DNA of 64,000 bases. It comes from Tillus elongatus. Its lineage: Eukaryota > Arthropoda > Insecta > Coleoptera > Cleridae. The position numbers and the translations under genes were made by a program. The notes under the pieces were generated by a model that was not told the origin of the DNA, made no database searches, and saw nothing but the letters and a program-made list of their open reading frames with translations. The stretch spans positions 89,135,654 to 89,199,653 of the forward strand of contig OZ023262.1 of assembly GCA_964006375.1 (NCBI GenBank), given 5' to 3'. Every line of letters starts with the position of its first letter. The first letter of the stretch is position 1. Below, piece by piece: positions 61,621 to 64,000 of this stretch.

Positions 61621-61962
61621 AAAGCTACAATATTTTATCATTTAAAAAAGGTATGGATATATCAACATTAAATAAGTGTTGTAAAAGGTCTAAGTGCAGC
61701 ACGTACGTTATGGTAGAGAATTTTTGTAAAAATATTTCAGAGCTAATAACTTAATTGCCAATTAAGCTAGAATATTCAATCTTGAGCCATATAAAACCTA
61801 TATAAATACAAAGTGGGTACTAAATTAAAGAAAAATGACATATTGAGCTTCGCGGATAACTACAGATTTGTTCTACAAAATATTTTTTGTTGTTTTGTTT
61901 GCAGAAACTAGTTCGATTTGGTTGACTAAAACAAAACCAGCCAAGCAATTAGTAAGGAACCA

Positions 61963-61963
<1 letters not shown>

Positions 61964-62041
<78 letters not shown>
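61964..62041. repeat. (TA)n microsatellite
   Basis: About 78 bp of TA. Confidence 0.95.
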
Positions 62042-62046
<5 letters not shown>

Positions 62047-62372
62047 TATATATGCCATATTTATAATTCGGCAAGTACATTCTCTTTGTAAATAATTAAT
62101 TTTTTTCTGGAAACTTTTGTATTGTAACTTTAATAAAATTTATCACACAATTTTTTAAAGAGACTTGCAGTACTTACAAATAGTTACCAGATTTTCCTTT
62201 TCTATCTCCATAGAAAATTGAAATGTTTTCAAATAATCGTTAACTGGGACCTCTAAAACCGGTCTCCAAGGTCCATTTAAATTTAAGAGATTAGTTTTAA
62301 TAATATACTTAACTAGTAGTAAACAATTCTTATGAAAATTCACTACTATAATGCACTTGCTGCGTCTTGAAC

Positions 62373-62999
62373 TCTTTTTTATTTTCTTGGTTATTTTAGA
62401 ATAAGCATCTTTGCTAGGTACCTTATTGGTTTCCTTAACCAAAAACCTGCCAAATAACACTAAATCTAGGTTTCGATTTTAAAACGTTAAAGATGGTGTG
62501 CTCTGACAAAAAGCAGCCACACAAGACAAATGAAACTCATATCAGAATATGGATTTGTGTGTATAATATAATCCTGAAAAAAAATTTCACGAAAATATGT
62601 TAATACAACTTACAAAAAGGGTTTTTTTGAATTCACTAAAAAGAATTGTTGCCTTCAAAATTTTCTGACATTTTTTTACGAAAAATTATTAAAAATATTT
62701 TTTATTAGTACAAAATTTTATACGAAAATCCGCTAAAAAGATTTTCCCAAAAAGTCATTAAAAATATTAACTGCATACGAATAGACTATTTCTCTGGCTT
62801 CACAAAGGTTTTTCCTTTTCTCTGTGACTGGTTTCGCTGTTTGAGTGAATGGAACAATTACGCTTCTATGTAGTTTATTGTTCGAATTGTTACCTTCATA
62901 ATGGATGTCTTTTAGAAAAAATATTTATTAACTATACGCGGGCTTTTCATATGCAGGTAACGGAATTTTAATTACAGCTGCTTTCAACTAAACAGTCCG
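62373..62999. other. Unassigned AT-rich DNA
   Basis: Contains 'agactatttctctggcttca' near 62784, a motif also seen near 20704 and in diverged form in the arms of the large palindrome. No gene recognised. Confidence 0.4.
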
Positions 63000-63250
63000 T
63001 GTGTATGGCTGTGTTATCTTCGTAGAGATATACTGATCACGATGCCCTGTGAACGAACATATAAATACTAGTTCTGGTTTTATTTGCTTAATTTATTCCT
63101 CCCCCTGATGGCACTATTTTTGTTAGCGAAACGATAGCCAGGTCTGAAAATGTGTTGTGGTAAACTAAGTTTACTTGCGTACCTGTAATGAGGTCTGGTG
63201 AGTTCTCCAAAGTGTACTTACCAGTCCTCATCACAGGTTCCGATCTTCAC
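63000..63250 (+). mobile_element. Single hammerhead-like unit, decayed
   Basis: Same order as 29480-29695: 'acatataaatactagttctg' (TATA-like), 'aatttattcctccccc', CTGATGG at 63105, a damaged stem II, GAAAC at about 63128 and 'gatagccaggtctg'. It then ends 'gtgtacttaccagtcctcat' and 'ggttccgatcttcaca', which correspond to the unique end of the unit at 36267-36500. Confidence 0.5.
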
Positions 63251-63329
63251 ATAGACAATTTGCGCCGATGAATAAAAGTATGCTAGTAGAGGTGAGTAAA
63301 TGAAGATAACTGCTCAAAGAGGTTAAGAG

Positions 63330-64000
63330 GTGGATGCAAAATTTAATGGACAAGTTTGGAGAAATAATAGTAGTCCCACAGCTGCGCAAATTCTAGAGCT
63401 GGTCAGCTCTTTAATAGTTGACTGGTGTGGTATACTTGCAATATGATAGGTGGTAGTGGAATTTTCATTTACGTGATAGTAAAGGATTTTTTTCACGCCC
63501 GAGGAGGTACCACCCCTTACATCAAGGGGCCGGTGAAGTCCCAACGGACGTTTCCGGTTCTGGTGTATAAGTCGGTTTTCCTTATAAGCAAAAATTATGA
63601 TGGCTTCTCCTTGTACAAAAGATTCCGGAGGTAAAATACCACTTCATTCAGATATCCGGGAGAGGGGTGTACAGGGGGCGCCAGCATCAAGATTTAACAT
63701 ATCCTTCTAGAATATATGTGGCCTAAATTCTAACCTGAACTCCGTCCACCATTTCCTCCAGGCTAATAGGCCCCAACTCCTCTTCCTTCTCGAAACTCAA
63801 ATCAGTGCCAAAACAGCCACTAATCACCTTAATTTCCTGGGGTATCAGGTTCTTACTTCCTTTAAATTGCATAGATGCGTGTGCGCGTAGGTCCGTAGCA
63901 ATCTACCATGCACCAGACTCCCCAATTTAGAAGCTGGAAGAAAAGACATACTATGGATAAAACTCTCTCTCAGGGCTGCAACTAAATTCATCTCTTGCAT
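63330..64000 (+). mobile_element. CR1/jockey-like LINE, 5' part, running off the window
   Basis: Same family as 43061-46342 in opposite orientation. The shared 5' leader starts near 63444 ('ggtagtggaattttcattta'), followed by the start of the endonuclease. Confidence 0.75.
63680..64000 (+). pseudogene. LINE endonuclease, N-terminal part, truncated by window end
   Basis: Reads 'NICGLNSNLNSVHHFLQANR', 'LETQISAKTATNHLNFLGY' and 'RRKDILWIKLSLRAATKFI'-type sequence with a few stops. The Asn of NICGLN and the Glu of ETQ are the conserved metal-site residues of this endonuclease fold. Confidence 0.7.

Larger units (their letters stand above)
60822..62372 (+). mobile_element. Second H-related subfamily, collinear with 17800-19436
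   Basis: Opens with a tail in inverse orientation at 60826-60860 ('ggcgcagcaagttcgttatg'). Then 'aactggttcgattgagttga' at 61037, the cassette at 61190-61620, an internal tail-like motif at 61692, 'aactagttcgatttggttga', (TA)n 61964-62041, 'aactgggacctctaaaaccg' near 62243, and the end CTTGCTGCGTCTTGAAC at 62372 before TTTTTT. Unlike 17800-19436 it has kept a TA tract. Confidence 0.6.

Overview
This is a repeat-dominated stretch of an AT-rich nuclear genome, almost certainly an arthropod and most likely an insect with a large genome. The evidence is the mix of transposable elements: Tc1/mariner transposases with a DD41D-type catalytic spacing, Penelope-like elements with a GIY-YIG endonuclease, Ty3/gypsy, CR1/jockey-like and TX1-like LINEs, a tRNA-type SINE and DINE-1-like non-autonomous Helentrons. 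I found no convincing host protein-coding gene and no intact RNA gene. Every long reading frame is a mobile-element relic, a translation of a (TA)n tract, or a short chance frame. The species cannot be named from the sequence.

The scaffold of the window is one abundant non-autonomous family, here called 'H'. A full copy is about 1.3 kb (best copy 48221-49555). It starts AGTGAATTTTC after a run of T. A (TA)n microsatellite of 50-170 bp lies about 130 bp inside. It ends with the inverse motif GAAAATTCACT, then a small hairpin (ACGCA, loop, TGCGT), then CC(A/C)G, again before a T-run. Terminal-region inverted motifs, an internal microsatellite, a 3' hairpin and a T-rich target fit the HINE/DINE-1 type of non-autonomous Helentron. 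About 20 copies or fragments are present in both orientations.

The (TA)n tracts inside H copies act as landing sites. Two mariner elements of about 2.6 kb with long (about 600 bp) inverted repeats lie inside TA tracts (11355-13938 and 36983-39616). A deleted mariner (27510-28091), two older mariner relics and the 3' ends of at least three Penelope-type fragments (21187, 59522, 8142) also abut TA tracts. The region 21015-28295 reads as one H copy interrupted by a Penelope element, a 4.9-kb palindrome, a deleted mariner and a 129-bp insertion with a 14-bp target duplication.

Layout: 1-4800, H copies around a mariner terminal repeat. 4801-10930, palindromic elements, a mariner relic split by an H copy, and a long degenerate inverted repeat. 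10938-14130, H with nested mariner. 14131-21010, H tails, a second H-like subfamily and unassigned AT-rich DNA. 21015-28295, the nested complex above. 28296-36850, unassigned DNA, a SINE, H copies and a mariner relic carrying a SINE and a palindromic hammerhead-type insertion. 36983-39616, second long-TIR mariner. 40975-42640, TX1-like LINE 3' end. 43022-52545, a Ty3/gypsy element with perfect ATTTA target repeats, carrying a 3.3-kb CR1/jockey-like LINE in its 3' LTR and an H copy in pol. 53138-54163, hAT-like element. 55338-56435, a tandem duplication. 58905-60200, H with nested Penelope. 61010-62372, second subfamily. 63330-64000, 5' end of another CR1/jockey-like LINE.

The most unusual signal is a family of small units with a hammerhead-ribozyme-like core (CTGATGA, a hairpin, GAAAC, GATC, GTC), mostly arranged head-to-head as palindromes. 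One 234-bp palindromic unit (36267-36500) is flanked by a perfect 13-bp target duplication, so the palindrome moved as a unit.
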